Shown: piece after piece, positions 36,678 through 44,867 of the stretch
How positions within the stretch are numbered: the stretch's first letter is position 1
How the letters are laid out: every line of letters begins with the position of its first letter
Origin: Enterococcus sulfureus ATCC 49903
GTDB lineage: Bacteria; Bacillota; Bacilli; Lactobacillales; Enterococcaceae
Assembly: GCF_000407605.1 (NCBI RefSeq)
Contig: NZ_ASWO01000005.1
Coordinates: 372,001-436,000 of the forward strand
Direction of reading: 5' to 3'
DNA: 64,000 nt
Notes under the pieces: model-generated
Seen by the model: only the letters and a program-made list of their open reading frames with translations
Told to the model about the DNA's origin: nothing
The model's database searches: none
Program-made: the position numbers and the translations under genes

Positions 36678-38963
36678 GTGCCGAAAAAAAAATACGAATG
36701 GATCGAGCCGCAAACGGTTCAATTACCAGTAGAATTTACACAAGCGTTACAAGCTGAGCAACTACCAGAAATTTTAGCACCGATTCTATATACACGTGGA
36801 ATCCAAACGAAAGAAGCGTTGCATGACTTTTTATATCCAGACCTTGCAAGCTTACATGATCCTTTTTTACTTTACGATATGGAACGAGTGATCGAACGTA
36901 TCCAACAAGCGCTGATGGAAGAAGAAGCGATCTTGATTTACGGGGATTATGATGCCGATGGAATCACCAGTACAACCGTGTTAAAAGAAGCATTAGAATT
37001 ACTTGGTGCACAGGTATCGACGTATTTACCAAATCGCTTTACTGATGGCTACGGACCAAATACACGTGTCTATAAAGAACAAATCGAAGCGGGGATTCAA
37101 TTGATTATTACGGTCGATAATGGCGTATCTGGTCATGAAGCCATTGAATATGCGCGCACTCAAGGTGTTGACGTTATCGTAACGGATCATCATGAATTAC
37201 CAGAAATCTTACCAAATGCTTACGCGATTATTCATCCAAAACATCCACAAGGGGCTTATCCATTTAAAGAATTAGCTGGAGTAGGAGTAGCCTTTAAACT
37301 CGTCTGTGCACTGCTAGAAGAAGTCGTTTATGATGCATTAGATCTCGTTGCAATTGGAACGGTCGCAGATATGGTCTCCTTGACTGGTGAAAATCGGGTA
37401 TTGGTCTCACAAGGGATCAAAGCATTGAAGCAAACGCAGCGTTTAGGACTACTTGAATTGTTCAACGTAAGCGGAGTGGATCCTTTGACTATCTCAGGAG
37501 AAACAATCGGATTTTCTTTAGCCCCTAGATTAAATGCTTTAGGTCGTCTAGCTGATGCCAATGAGGCGATTACGTTATTGTCGACATTTGATTCACAAGA
37601 GGCCAGTCAACTGGCAAAAGAATTAGATGAATGGAACACAAAGCGAAAAGCGCTCGTTGAAGCGGTTATGGAAGAAGCGACAAAACAATTAAATCCAATA
37701 CATCAAGTCAATGTATTGCTTGGTGATGAGTGGCACGAAGGCGTATTAGGTATTGTAGCAGGTCGGATTATGCAAGAAACAGCAAAACCTACTATTGTGT
37801 TGACACGTTTAGCCTCGGGTTTGGTTAAAGGATCTGGTCGTAGTATTCCGCAAGTGGATTTGTTTATGATGCTATCTCAATGGAAAGAAGAATTTCGCTC
37901 TTTTGGTGGACATCATTCGGCGATTGGGATTACGTTAGAAGAAGCGTATGTCGATACCCTCCAGCAAAAAATGGATGCGTATCTGTTAGAGAAAGGACTT
38001 GAGAACAAAGGGCTTCCGTTAAACATTGCAGCTTCCTTATCATTGTCTCAAGTCGACCTCACTTTAGTGGAGGCGATTGATCGTTTTGCCCCATTTGGAA
38101 TGGACAATGCGTTACCATTATTTGAATTTGATCATTTAAAAGTCGACAACTTATCCGCGATCGGTGCCAAGCGAAACCATTTGAAAGGTGTGCTCCAAGA
38201 AGCACAACATCAATTGGATATGATTGCTTTTCAAATGGGAGATTCTTTAGATGCTTTGCAAGCAGACAATGTGTCGTTTGTTGGAAAACTGACGCTCAAT
38301 GAATGGAATGGTCGAAAAAAGGTCCAACTACAAGTAGAAGATTATGCTACAAAAGGTGTCCAATTCTATGATTATCGAACAAAAAAACGTATGTTGCCCA
38401 TGGAAGAAGGAATCTATCTTTCGTTTACTGATCGCTCTTCTACATTTAAAAAGAGTTTGCCACATCTTACAGAATTAACCAATGAACACGCAATTAAAGA
38501 ATGGATTGAAACAGCGCCATCCACCACGAAAATCGTATTTGTGGATTGTCCGATATCATTAGAATGGTTACGTCTTATTTATCAAGCAGAAGTGACACAA
38601 AATTACTATTTAGTTTTTGAGACCGAAGATGATGCCTATTTAGACGGTCTTGGAACGCGTGAACAATATGCCCGCTTGTTTACCTTGGTCAAACAAGTCA
38701 ACACACTAGACATTCGGTATAAATTAGCAGAAGTTGCGAAATACTTAAATTTACCACCGAAACTATTAATTTTCATGATTCAAGTGTTTTTTGAGTTGAA
38801 ATTTGTTACAATAGACGATGGTGTTTTAAGTTATGTTCCTGACGCACCCAATCGGGCACTGTCAGAAAGTGTTCTTTATCAAGAGCGCCAGTTAAAGATG
38901 GAGAGTCAATCCTTTTTGCAATTAACAAACTTAGAAAATTTAAAACAATGGTTTTTTTCATAG
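36678..38963 (+). CDS. recJ: Single-stranded-DNA-specific exonuclease RecJ
   Basis: A 761-aa 5'-3' ssDNA exonuclease of recombination and mismatch repair. DHH motifs: YGDYDADGITST (about 85-96), VDNGVSG and TDHHE; DHHA1 motif: FGGHHSAIGI (about 405). An OB-like domain and a long C-terminal Firmicutes extension follow. I use GTG at 36678: GGGAG (36666-36670) is 7 bases away. The frame from 36657 begins at the -10 element itself and cannot be the start. apt follows after 9 bases. Confidence 0.95.
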   Translation: MPKKKYEWIEPQTVQLPVEFTQALQAEQLPEILAPILYTRGIQTKEALHDFLYPDLASLHDPFLLYDMERVIERIQQALMEEEAILIYGDYDADGITSTTVLKEALELLGAQVSTYLPNRFTDGYGPNTRVYKEQIEAGIQLIITVDNGVSGHEAIEYARTQGVDVIVTDHHELPEILPNAYAIIHPKHPQGAYPFKELAGVGVAFKLVCALLEEVVYDALDLVAIGTVADMVSLTGENRVLVSQGIKALKQTQRLGLLELFNVSGVDPLTISGETIGFSLAPRLNALGRLADANEAITLLSTFDSQEASQLAKELDEWNTKRKALVEAVMEEATKQLNPIHQVNVLLGDEWHEGVLGIVAGRIMQETAKPTIVLTRLASGLVKGSGRSIPQVDLFMMLSQWKEEFRSFGGHHSAIGITLEEAYVDTLQQKMDAYLLEKGLENKGLPLNIAASLSLSQVDLTLVEAIDRFAPFGMDNALPLFEFDHLKVDNLSAIGAKRNHLKGVLQEAQHQLDMIAFQMGDSLDALQADNVSFVGKLTLNEWNGRKKVQLQVEDYATKGVQFYDYRTKKRMLPMEEGIYLSFTDRSSTFKKSLPHLTELTNEHAIKEWIETAPSTTKIVFVDCPISLEWLRLIYQAEVTQNYYLVFETEDDAYLDGLGTREQYARLFTLVKQVNTLDIRYKLAEVAKYLNLPPKLLIFMIQVFFELKFVTIDDGVLSYVPDAPNRALSESVLYQERQLKMESQSFLQLTNLENLKQWFFS

Positions 38964-38972
38964 GAGGAAAAA

Positions 38973-39485
38973 ATGGATTTAAAAAATTATATCGCAAGTA
39001 TCGAAAATTATCCGTCAGAAGGAATCGTCTTTCGTGACATTTCACCTTTAATGGCAGATGGCGATGCTTACCGTGCCGCTACACATGAAATTGTAAAATA
39101 TGCAGAAGAAAAACAAATCGATATGGTCGTAGGACCTGAAGCACGTGGATTTATCGTCGGTTGTCCAGTAGCCTATGAATTAGGTGTTGGTTTTGCTCCT
39201 GTTCGCAAACCTGGAAAATTACCACGTAAAACAATTTCTGTCTCATATGATTTAGAATATGGGAGTGATACATTATCGTTGCACGCTGATGCAATCAAAC
39301 CAGGTCAACGCGTATTGATTTGTGACGATCTACTTGCAACAGGTGGTACGATTAAAGCGACTATCGAATTGATCGAAGAACTAGGTGGAATCGTGGTAGG
39401 TTGTGCATTTTTAATTGAATTAAAAGATTTACATGGCCGTGACAAAATCGAAGGCTATGACATGATTACATTGATGGAATATTAA
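38973..39485 (+). CDS. apt: Adenine phosphoribosyltransferase
   Basis: A 170-aa purine-salvage enzyme making AMP from adenine and PRPP. The PRPP motif is [13 protein letters not shown] (about 110-122); the N-terminal FRDISPLM and GPEARGF segments are also typical. AGGAGG precedes the ATG, 9 bases after recJ, so it is co-transcribed, as in other Firmicutes (recJ-apt). Terminator follows. Confidence 0.97.
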   Translation: MDLKNYIASIENYPSEGIVFRDISPLMADGDAYRAATHEIVKYAEEKQIDMVVGPEARGFIVGCPVAYELGVGFAPVRKPGKLPRKTISVSYDLEYGSDTLSLHADAIKPGQRVLICDDLLATGGTIKATIELIEELGGIVVGCAFLIELKDLHGRDKIEGYDMITLMEY

Positions 39486-39524
39486 AAAAAGCAAGTGAGC
39501 TAAATAGGCTCACTTGCTTTTTTT
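39484..39524. terminator. Terminator after apt
   Basis: GCAAGTGAGC and GCTCACTTGC form a perfect 10-bp stem with a 7-base loop and flanking A and T runs; it also suits the convergent 67-aa gene, whose stop is at its edge. Confidence 0.9.
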
Positions 39525-39726
39525 ATTCCGATCGTTTGGTATAAGAAGAAAAGCGCGCATTCTTTTTTTGATAGTGTAAACGGTAGCGCTTATCGTCCCA
39601 TGCAACCAACCACATAATTCCTAACGGACAAAAAATTAAAAACGAAATCAACGTACCTGCACGACCAAGCAACATACCGACTAACAACACGACTAAAATA
39701 AATCCATAGCGACGAATGGCTTCCAT
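39523..39726 (-). CDS. SOS-controlled small membrane protein of unknown function
   Basis: A 67-aa protein I do not recognise. A basic start (MEAIRR) precedes a hydrophobic segment (about 8-21), a short GRAG turn, a second hydrophobic segment (about 25-43) and a strongly basic 24-residue tail. Positive charge at both ends suggests a hairpin with both ends inside. The start at 39726 has GGAG 8 bases away; the GTG at 39735 overlaps it. Its promoter carries two LexA boxes, and lexA lies upstream on the same strand behind a terminator. By analogy with yneA and sosA beside lexA, an SOS division inhibitor is possible, but there is no sequence resemblance that I can see; a TisB-like toxin or an unrelated role is equally open. 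Confidence 0.72.
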   Translation of the reverse strand: MEAIRRYGFILVVLLVGMLLGRAGTLISFLIFCPLGIMWLVAWDDKRYRLHYQKKNARFSSYTKRSE

Positions 39727-39749
39727 TTTCTTCACTCCTAATCATTATA

Positions 39750-39763
39750 CGAACAAACGTTTG
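39750..39763. promoter_or_regulatory. LexA (DinR) box A of the 67-aa gene
   Basis: CGAACAAACGTTTG, 13 of 14 matches to CGAACRNRYGTTYC. It lies just downstream of the -10 and overlaps the expected transcription start. Confidence 0.75.
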
Positions 39764-39770
39764 CTTTATT

Positions 39771-39799
39771 AGTATACAAACATTTGTTCGTTTTGTAAA
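39771..39799 (-). promoter_or_regulatory. Promoter of the 67-aa gene
   Basis: On the minus strand TTTACA (39799-39794), a 17-base spacer and TATACT (39776-39771). LexA box B (39777-39790) occupies the spacer. A TATAAT further downstream has no suitable -35. Confidence 0.7.
39777..39790. promoter_or_regulatory. LexA (DinR) box B of the 67-aa gene
   Basis: Read on the minus strand CGAACAAATGTTTG, 13 of 14 matches to CGAACRNRYGTTYC, lying between the -35 and -10. Its centre is 27 bp from that of box A. Confidence 0.78.
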
Positions 39800-39864
39800 G
39801 AGGAATCGACGAAAAAATACGTCTAACTATTATCGCATTCACGATGGAATTTAAAAAAACATAA

Positions 39865-39901
39865 AGAAAAAGATTCTCTAGTGGAAAAACTAGAGAATCT
39901 T
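39865..39901 (-). terminator. Terminator after lexA
   Basis: AAGATTCTCTAGT and ACTAGAGAATCTT form a perfect 13-bp stem with a 6-base loop; on the minus strand it is followed by TTTCTTT. It uncouples the 67-aa gene from lexA transcription. Confidence 0.88.
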
Positions 39902-39905
39902 CCTA

Positions 39906-40529
39906 TTAATTATCTAAATGTCGGTACAAGCCGACTACTTTACCTAAGATACGCACGGAATCAAGTAAAATAGGGGCTAAAAAATCATTTTCGGGTTGTA
40001 GTCGAATATGATCACTTTCTTTATAGAACGTTTTACAGGTCGCTTCATTTTCATCAGTCATTGCAATCACGATATCTCCGTTTTGAGCGATATCTTGTTT
40101 ACGAATAATCACTTGATCGCCATCTAAAATTCCCGCATTGATCATACTTTCACCACGAATCGTTAGCATAAACAATTGACTTTGTTCATGTAAAAAATCA
40201 GGTGGTAGAGGGAAAAAATCTGAAGCATCCTCGACTGCTAAAATCGGTTCACCAGCTGTTACCACACCTAGTAGTGGAATTTGAGTAGGGGCAATATCGA
40301 GTACTTCTAATCCTTTGGTCGTTAATTCGATGGCTCGCGGTTTCGTTGGATCACGTTGAATATATCCCTTCTTTTCTAAACGAGCTAAATGCCCGTGAAC
40401 AGTAGAGGTAGAAGAAAGTTGCACAGCTGCTCCGATCTCACGAACAGTGGGTGGATATCCTTTTTCTACTACTTTTGTATGTATAAATTTTAATACTTCT
40501 AATTGACGACTTTCTGTACGTCTAGCCAA
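39906..40529 (-). CDS. lexA: SOS repressor LexA
   Basis: A 207-aa repressor. N-terminal winged helix (1-65), then the autocleavage site TAGEP (A92-G93) and the Ser/Lys dyad S128 (GESM) and K166 (CKTFY). RecA filaments trigger self-cleavage and SOS induction. It starts at TTG (40529) with AAGAAGGTG upstream. Its promoter holds a LexA box at 40586-40599, so it is autoregulated. It diverges from ynzC, as in B. subtilis, but yneA and yneB are absent. Confidence 0.97.
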   Translation of the reverse strand: MARRTESRQLEVLKFIHTKVVEKGYPPTVREIGAAVQLSSTSTVHGHLARLEKKGYIQRDPTKPRAIELTTKGLEVLDIAPTQIPLLGVVTAGEPILAVEDASDFFPLPPDFLHEQSQLFMLTIRGESMINAGILDGDQVIIRKQDIAQNGDIVIAMTDENEATCKTFYKESDHIRLQPENDFLAPILLDSVRILGKVVGLYRHLDN

Positions 40530-40559
40530 CGTTTACACCTTCTTTCGAATTCTAATTTA

Positions 40560-40588
40560 ATTTTATCATACGTTTACATTGAATTCAA
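40560..40588 (-). promoter_or_regulatory. lexA promoter
   Basis: On the minus strand TTGAAT (40588-40583), a 17-base spacer and TAAAAT (40565-40560) preceded by TGA, an extended -10. Confidence 0.65.
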
Positions 40589-40599
40589 ACAAATGTTCG
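40586..40599. promoter_or_regulatory. LexA (DinR) box in the lexA-ynzC intergenic region
   Basis: Minus-strand CGAACATTTGTTTG matches CGAACRNRYGTTYC at 12 of 14 positions. It touches the lexA -35 and is about 20 bp upstream of the ynzC -35. Confidence 0.7.
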
Positions 40600-40618
40600 T
40601 ATGTGACCGATCTGATAG

Positions 40619-40647
40619 TTGTCTTTTTAAGCATAATCTATTACTAT
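40619..40647 (+). promoter_or_regulatory. Candidate ynzC promoter
   Basis: TTGTCT (40619-40624), a 17-base spacer and TACTAT (40642-40647), 27 bases before the start codon. Confidence 0.5.
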
Positions 40648-40673
40648 GAAGAAAAAGCACTGGAGGAATCGAT

Positions 40674-40916
40674 ATGTTATCAGAACAAAAGATGGCAAGA
40701 ATCAATGAATTAGCACGGAAAAAGAAAGCAAGTGGCTTAAGTGAAGGCGAACTTGCAGAACAAAAATTACTGCGTGAAGAGTATCTTGAAGCCTTTCGTG
40801 GTGGGATGAGACACCACATTGAAGGGATGAAAGTTGTGGATCCAGAAGGAAATGACGTTACACCAGATAAATTAAAAGAAATTCAACGTCAAAAAGGATT
40901 GCACGATCGCGGATAA
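40674..40916 (+). CDS. ynzC: DUF896 family protein YnzC
   Basis: An 80-aa protein, nearly all helical: [21 protein letters not shown] opens the family and a Lys/Arg-rich helix follows. This is DUF896 (B. subtilis YnzC), a small cytosolic protein of unknown function that in Bacillus is co-transcribed with yneA and yneB under LexA. Here it is alone and divergent from lexA. GGAGG is well placed (7 bases). It ends at a terminator overlapping the tkt promoter. Confidence 0.9.
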   Translation: MLSEQKMARINELARKKKASGLSEGELAEQKLLREEYLEAFRGGMRHHIEGMKVVDPEGNDVTPDKLKEIQRQKGLHDRG

Positions 40917-40926
40917 AAATTAAGAT

Positions 40927-40973
40927 AAGGAATGTAATCTTTGAGGAACAAAGATTGCGTTCCTTGTTTTTTT
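40927..40973 (+). terminator. Terminator after ynzC
   Basis: AAGGAATGTAATCTTTG and CAAAGATTGCGTTCCTT form a long stem with few mismatches, followed by a T run. Its 3' arm contains the -35 of the tkt promoter. Confidence 0.82.
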
Positions 40974-40983
40974 CTTTTATAAT
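40955..40983 (+). promoter_or_regulatory. tkt promoter
   Basis: TTGCGT (40955-40960), a 17-base spacer and TATAAT (40978-40983), about 50 bases before the start codon. Confidence 0.65.
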
Positions 40984-41032
40984 AGAGAAGTATATTAATA
41001 GTAAAAAAAACCAAAAAACGGAGGCGTTACAT

Positions 41033-43027
41033 TTGTTTGATAAAATTGATCAATTAGGTGTCGATACATTACGTACATTAAGTATCGATGCAGTACAAAA
41101 AGCCAACTCAGGGCATCCAGGATTACCAATGGGAGCTGCACCAATGGCTTACGCATTATGGACAAAACATTTAAAAATCAATCCGGCTACTTCTCGTAAT
41201 TGGGTTGACCGTGATCGTTTCGTTTTATCAGCAGGACATGGATCAGCATTATTATACAGCTTGCTTCACACTGCAGGATACAACGTGACGACAGAAGATC
41301 TAAAAAGCTTCCGTCAATGGGAAAGTAAAACACCAGGACATCCTGAAGTCAATCATACTGACGGTGTCGAAGCGACAACTGGCCCATTAGGACAAGGTGT
41401 GGCAATGGCAGTTGGGATGGCAATGGCCGAAGCGCATTTAGCCGCAACATACAACAAACCAAATTATAATGTCATTGATCATTACACATATGCACTATGT
41501 GGTGATGGGGACTTGATGGAAGGTGTTTCACAAGAAGCAGCTTCAATGGCAGGTCATTTAAAATTAGATAAATTGATCGTACTATACGATTCAAATGATA
41601 TTTCACTAGATGGTCCAACAAATAAATCATTTACGGAAAATGTAGGTCAACGCTTTGAAGCATATGGCTGGCAACATATTTTGGTCAAAGAAGGCAATGA
41701 CCTAGAAGCGATTAGTCGTGCAATTGAAGAAGCTAAAGCAGAAACTGGAAAACCAACCTTGATTGAAATTAAAACAATTATTGGATTTGGTGCTCCAAAA
41801 CAAGGGACTTCTGGCGTTCACGGAGCTCCTTTAGGTCTTGAAGGGGTACAAGCAGCCAAAGCAGCATATGGATGGGATTACCCAGAGTTTACAGTTCCTG
41901 AAGAAGCAAAAGCACGTTTTAAAGAAGCGATCAATGATCGTGGTGCCAAAGCAGAAGCAGCGTGGAATGTTTTATTTGCAGATTATGAAACAGCTTATCC
42001 AGAACTAGCAGCACAATTCAAAGCCGCTTTTGCTGGCGAGTTACCTGAAAATTGGGACCAAGAAATGCCACGTTATGAAGAAGGATCAAGCCAAGCAAGC
42101 CGTGTATCAAGTAAAGAAATGATCCAAGCAATCTCAAAAGCCGTTCCAAGTTTCTGGGGTGGTTCAGCGGATCTTTCAAGCTCAAACAATACAATGGTTG
42201 CAGCAGAATCTGATTTCGAACCAGAAAATTATGCTGGTCGTAATATTTGGTATGGTGTACGTGAATTTGCGATGGCTGCTGCAATGAACGGAATCCAATT
42301 ACATGGTGGAACACAAGTATACGGCGGAACATTCTTTGTATTCGTAGATTACTTACGTCCAGCAGTACGTCTATCTGCTATTCAAGGCGTACCAGTAACT
42401 TATGTGTTAACACATGATTCAGTTGCTGTAGGTGAAGATGGCCCAACCCACGAACCTGTAGAACAATTATCAAGTTTACGTTCAATGCCAAACTTACATG
42501 TGATTCGCCCGGCTGATGGAAATGAAACACGCGCAGCATGGAAAATCGCCATGGAATCCAAAACAACACCAACCGTATTGGTATTAAGCCGTCAAAATCT
42601 ACCTGTATTGCCAAATACTGTTACAGATGCAGATGAAAACGTGAAAAAAGGAGCGTATGTGGTCTCTCCTCAAAACGGTGAAACACCAGAAGGTATCTTG
42701 ATTGCGACAGGTTCTGAAGTGTATTTAGCTTATGAAGCGCAACAAGCTTTAAAAGAAAAAGGAATCGATGTGTCTGTTGTCTCAATGCCAAGTATGGAAT
42801 TATTTGAAAAACAAAGTCCAGAATACAAACAAAGTGTATTGCCAAAACAAGTGAAAAAACGTGTGGCAATCGAAGCTGGATCACCATTTGGATGGGATCG
42901 TTATACTAAATGTCATGGTAAAGTGATTGCCATCGATCATTTTGGGGCTTCAGCTCCAGGAACAACCGTCTTGGAAGAATTTGGCTTCACGGTAGCAAAT
43001 GTTGTTGAAACATTTGAAACATTATAG
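41033..43027 (+). CDS. tkt: Transketolase
   Basis: A 664-aa thiamine diphosphate enzyme of the pentose phosphate pathway, moving two-carbon ketol units between sugar phosphates. Seen: [16 protein letters not shown], the TPP motif [13 protein letters not shown] (about 160), HGAPLG, and the pyrimidine-domain [18 protein letters not shown]. Starts at TTG 41033 with GGAGG 8 bases upstream; the frame from 40955 runs through the promoter and is not the start. It has its own promoter and a terminator. Confidence 0.97.
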   Translation: MFDKIDQLGVDTLRTLSIDAVQKANSGHPGLPMGAAPMAYALWTKHLKINPATSRNWVDRDRFVLSAGHGSALLYSLLHTAGYNVTTEDLKSFRQWESKTPGHPEVNHTDGVEATTGPLGQGVAMAVGMAMAEAHLAATYNKPNYNVIDHYTYALCGDGDLMEGVSQEAASMAGHLKLDKLIVLYDSNDISLDGPTNKSFTENVGQRFEAYGWQHILVKEGNDLEAISRAIEEAKAETGKPTLIEIKTIIGFGAPKQGTSGVHGAPLGLEGVQAAKAAYGWDYPEFTVPEEAKARFKEAINDRGAKAEAAWNVLFADYETAYPELAAQFKAAFAGELPENWDQEMPRYEEGSSQASRVSSKEMIQAISKAVPSFWGGSADLSSSNNTMVAAESDFEPENYAGRNIWYGVREFAMAAAMNGIQLHGGTQVYGGTFFVFVDYLRPAVRLSAIQGVPVTYVLTHDSVAVGEDGPTHEPVEQLSSLRSMPNLHVIRPADGNETRAAWKIAMESKTTPTVLVLSRQNLPVLPNTVTDADENVKKGAYVVSPQNGETPEGILIATGSEVYLAYEAQQALKEKGIDVSVVSMPSMELFEKQSPEYKQSVLPKQVKKRVAIEAGSPFGWDRYTKCHGKVIAIDHFGASAPGTTVLEEFGFTVANVVETFETL

Positions 43028-43050
43028 TCATTAAATTTTAATCTAAGGTA

Positions 43051-43101
43051 CGATAAAAAAACTCTGTTGGTCTGACGCGGCTAAACGGAGTTTTTTTATC
43101 G
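43051..43101 (+). terminator. Terminator after tkt
   Basis: CGATAAAAAAACTC (43051-43064) and GAGTTTTTTTATCG (43088-43101) enclose a 23-base loop that can partly pair (CCG/CGG-like). Confidence 0.7.
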
Positions 43102-43139
43102 TTTTTTATGAAAATGCTCGTGATGCTTTTATGAACAAT

Positions 43140-43169
43140 TTGATTTTTTAGTGAAGATAATCGTATAAT
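43140..43169 (+). promoter_or_regulatory. Promoter of the GH73/LysM gene
   Basis: TTGATT (43140-43145), an 18-base spacer and consensus TATAAT (43164-43169), 34 bases before the start codon. Confidence 0.6.
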
Positions 43170-43203
43170 ATAGTAAGGTTAATGGGAAAATTAGGAGGAA
43201 TTT

Positions 43204-44046
43204 ATGACGCAGAAAACAAGAAGTCAACGACACCAAAAACAAGCGACGCCACGTCGACCACTTACTATGGCGCTTCCGCTTGCCGGAGCCGCGATGATGG
43301 TGACACCAATGGTCGTGGATGTATCTCAACAAGTTTCAGCTGATGAAGTCGGATACAGCCAAGCGCAACAATTAATTAATCAAATTGGACCATCTGCTTC
43401 ACAAATCGCCGATCAATATGATTTATATGCCTCTGTCATGATCGCACAAGCGTTATTAGAAAGTGGTAATGGGGGCTCTACTCTTTCTAGCGCACCTTAT
43501 TACAATTTATTTGGTGTTAAAGAATATCACGGTGGGCCATCAGTTTGGTTATCCACACAAGAGTATTTAAATGGTCAATGGGTGACGATGAGCGAACCTT
43601 TTAGACAATACAATTCTTATTATGAGTCATTAGTGGATCATGCGAATGTCTTAGTGTCACAAGGTGCAATGACAGGACAACCTCGATATGCAGGTTCATT
43701 TAAGCGCAATGCACCAAGTTATTATGAAGCTACGGCAGCTTTAACTGGTCGTTATGCGACAGATCCTACTTATGGACAAAAATTAAATTGGTTGATCCAA
43801 AACTATCAATTGACACAATACGATACTGGTAGTTCATATGTTGAAGCGACACCAGTAGTTGAAGAAACTGCTACACAATCCGCTCAAGCAGCAGTCCAAA
43901 CCACATCAGGTACAACATATACTGTCGTCGAAGGGGATAGCTTATGGTCAATTGCCCAAAAATATAACGTATCTTTAGATGATTTGATTGCTAAAAACAA
44001 TATTTCTGGAAATCTGATCGTAGTTGGACAACAATTAACACTATAA
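43204..44046 (+). CDS. Secreted N-acetylglucosaminidase with LysM domain (GH73)
   Basis: A 280-aa cell-wall hydrolase. A long Arg/Lys-rich start and hydrophobic stretch (about 19-46) form a signal peptide that likely ends at VSA. The GH73 domain (about 50-205) has the catalytic Glu86 in ALLESGNG, then YNLFGVK and FRQYNSYYES. After a Thr/Gln-rich linker a single LysM repeat (about 236-280, YTVVEGDSLWSIAQKYNV) binds peptidoglycan. Similar to enterococcal AtlA-type glucosaminidases but with only one LysM. GGAGG precedes the ATG. Monocistronic. Confidence 0.92.
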   Translation: MTQKTRSQRHQKQATPRRPLTMALPLAGAAMMVTPMVVDVSQQVSADEVGYSQAQQLINQIGPSASQIADQYDLYASVMIAQALLESGNGGSTLSSAPYYNLFGVKEYHGGPSVWLSTQEYLNGQWVTMSEPFRQYNSYYESLVDHANVLVSQGAMTGQPRYAGSFKRNAPSYYEATAALTGRYATDPTYGQKLNWLIQNYQLTQYDTGSSYVEATPVVEETATQSAQAAVQTTSGTTYTVVEGDSLWSIAQKYNVSLDDLIAKNNISGNLIVVGQQLTL

Positions 44047-44057
44047 TTAAATAGATC

Positions 44058-44094
44058 AAAAAAAGAGATATCCAATCCTGGTTATCTCTTTTTT
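44058..44094 (+). terminator. Terminator after the GH73 gene
   Basis: AAAAAAAGAGATA and TATCTCTTTTTT around a 12-base loop. Confidence 0.75.
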
Positions 44095-44117
44095 CGTAAA
44101 GAAAGAAGGAGCATAAG

Positions 44118-44852
44118 ATGAAACCTTATTTATTTGTAATTGGAGATGTTCATGGACAATATGACTTGATGATGAATCTATTGAAAGACTATGACCCAGT
44201 GGTCCATCAACTTGTCTTTATTGGGGATTTGATTGATCGTGGACCTAAAAGTGTAGCTTGTATGCGTCAAGCGAAACAACTTGTAGAGACAGATCAAGCG
44301 ATTTATTTAAAAGGCAATCATGAAGATTATCTATTACGTTTTTTAGCTGATCCAGAAGATGTATTTGAACGCTATCTTTTAAATGGTGGACAAGCCACGA
44401 TCGAAGGATTATTGCATCAAGGCGCAACAGCAGAATATTCGCCTACTGAAATGGCGATGATGATTCGCTCAAGAGAAAAAGAACTTATTGCGTTTTTGGA
44501 AGCATTACCGTATGTTTATGAATGGAACGACTATTTATGCGTTCATGCTGGAGTCAATTTAGCCTTGTCAGATTGGAGAAATACGACATCACATGATTTT
44601 TTATGGATTCGTGAACCGTTTCATCACTTGCCAAATCAAACGGGAAAAACAATTGTTTTTGGACATACGATCACGCAAGTTTTAGCTGGTGACAATGAAT
44701 CGACAGCTTTGTGGCAACACGATCATAAAATTGGGATCGACAGCGGGGCAACATATGGTGGTGTATTACATGGTGTGATTTTTGATCGAACAACATTACT
44801 TCAAGATATAAGCTATCCCAATTATACAAATATTTGGACAGGCGAACGTTAG
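44118..44852 (+). CDS. PPP-type metallophosphatase (Ser/Thr phosphatase-like)
   Basis: A 244-aa metallophosphoesterase. The full motif set is present: GDVHGQYD, GDLIDRGPKS, GNHE, VHAG and FGHT. This pattern is that of bacterial PPP phosphatases (PrpA/PrpE and ApaH relatives), so the substrate could be phosphoprotein or a dinucleotide polyphosphate; the sequence does not decide. AGAAGGAG precedes the ATG. tex follows after 15 bases, so the pair may be co-transcribed. Confidence 0.88.
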   Translation: MKPYLFVIGDVHGQYDLMMNLLKDYDPVVHQLVFIGDLIDRGPKSVACMRQAKQLVETDQAIYLKGNHEDYLLRFLADPEDVFERYLLNGGQATIEGLLHQGATAEYSPTEMAMMIRSREKELIAFLEALPYVYEWNDYLCVHAGVNLALSDWRNTTSHDFLWIREPFHHLPNQTGKTIVFGHTITQVLAGDNESTALWQHDHKIGIDSGATYGGVLHGVIFDRTTLLQDISYPNYTNIWTGER

Positions 44853-44867
44853 GAAAGAAGGAGAAAC

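Noticed and set aside
39750-39763. Reading the small gene's TATAAT (near 39746) as the main -10
   Set aside because: No acceptable -35 stands 16-18 bases upstream; the TTTACA-17-TATACT pair is better and coincides with the LexA box.
40518-40534. CcpA cre-like sequence over the lexA start codon (minus strand TGTAAACGTTGGCT)
   Set aside because: It resembles the cre consensus but lies across a start codon whose sequence is constrained, and no link of lexA to carbon control is evident; treated as chance.
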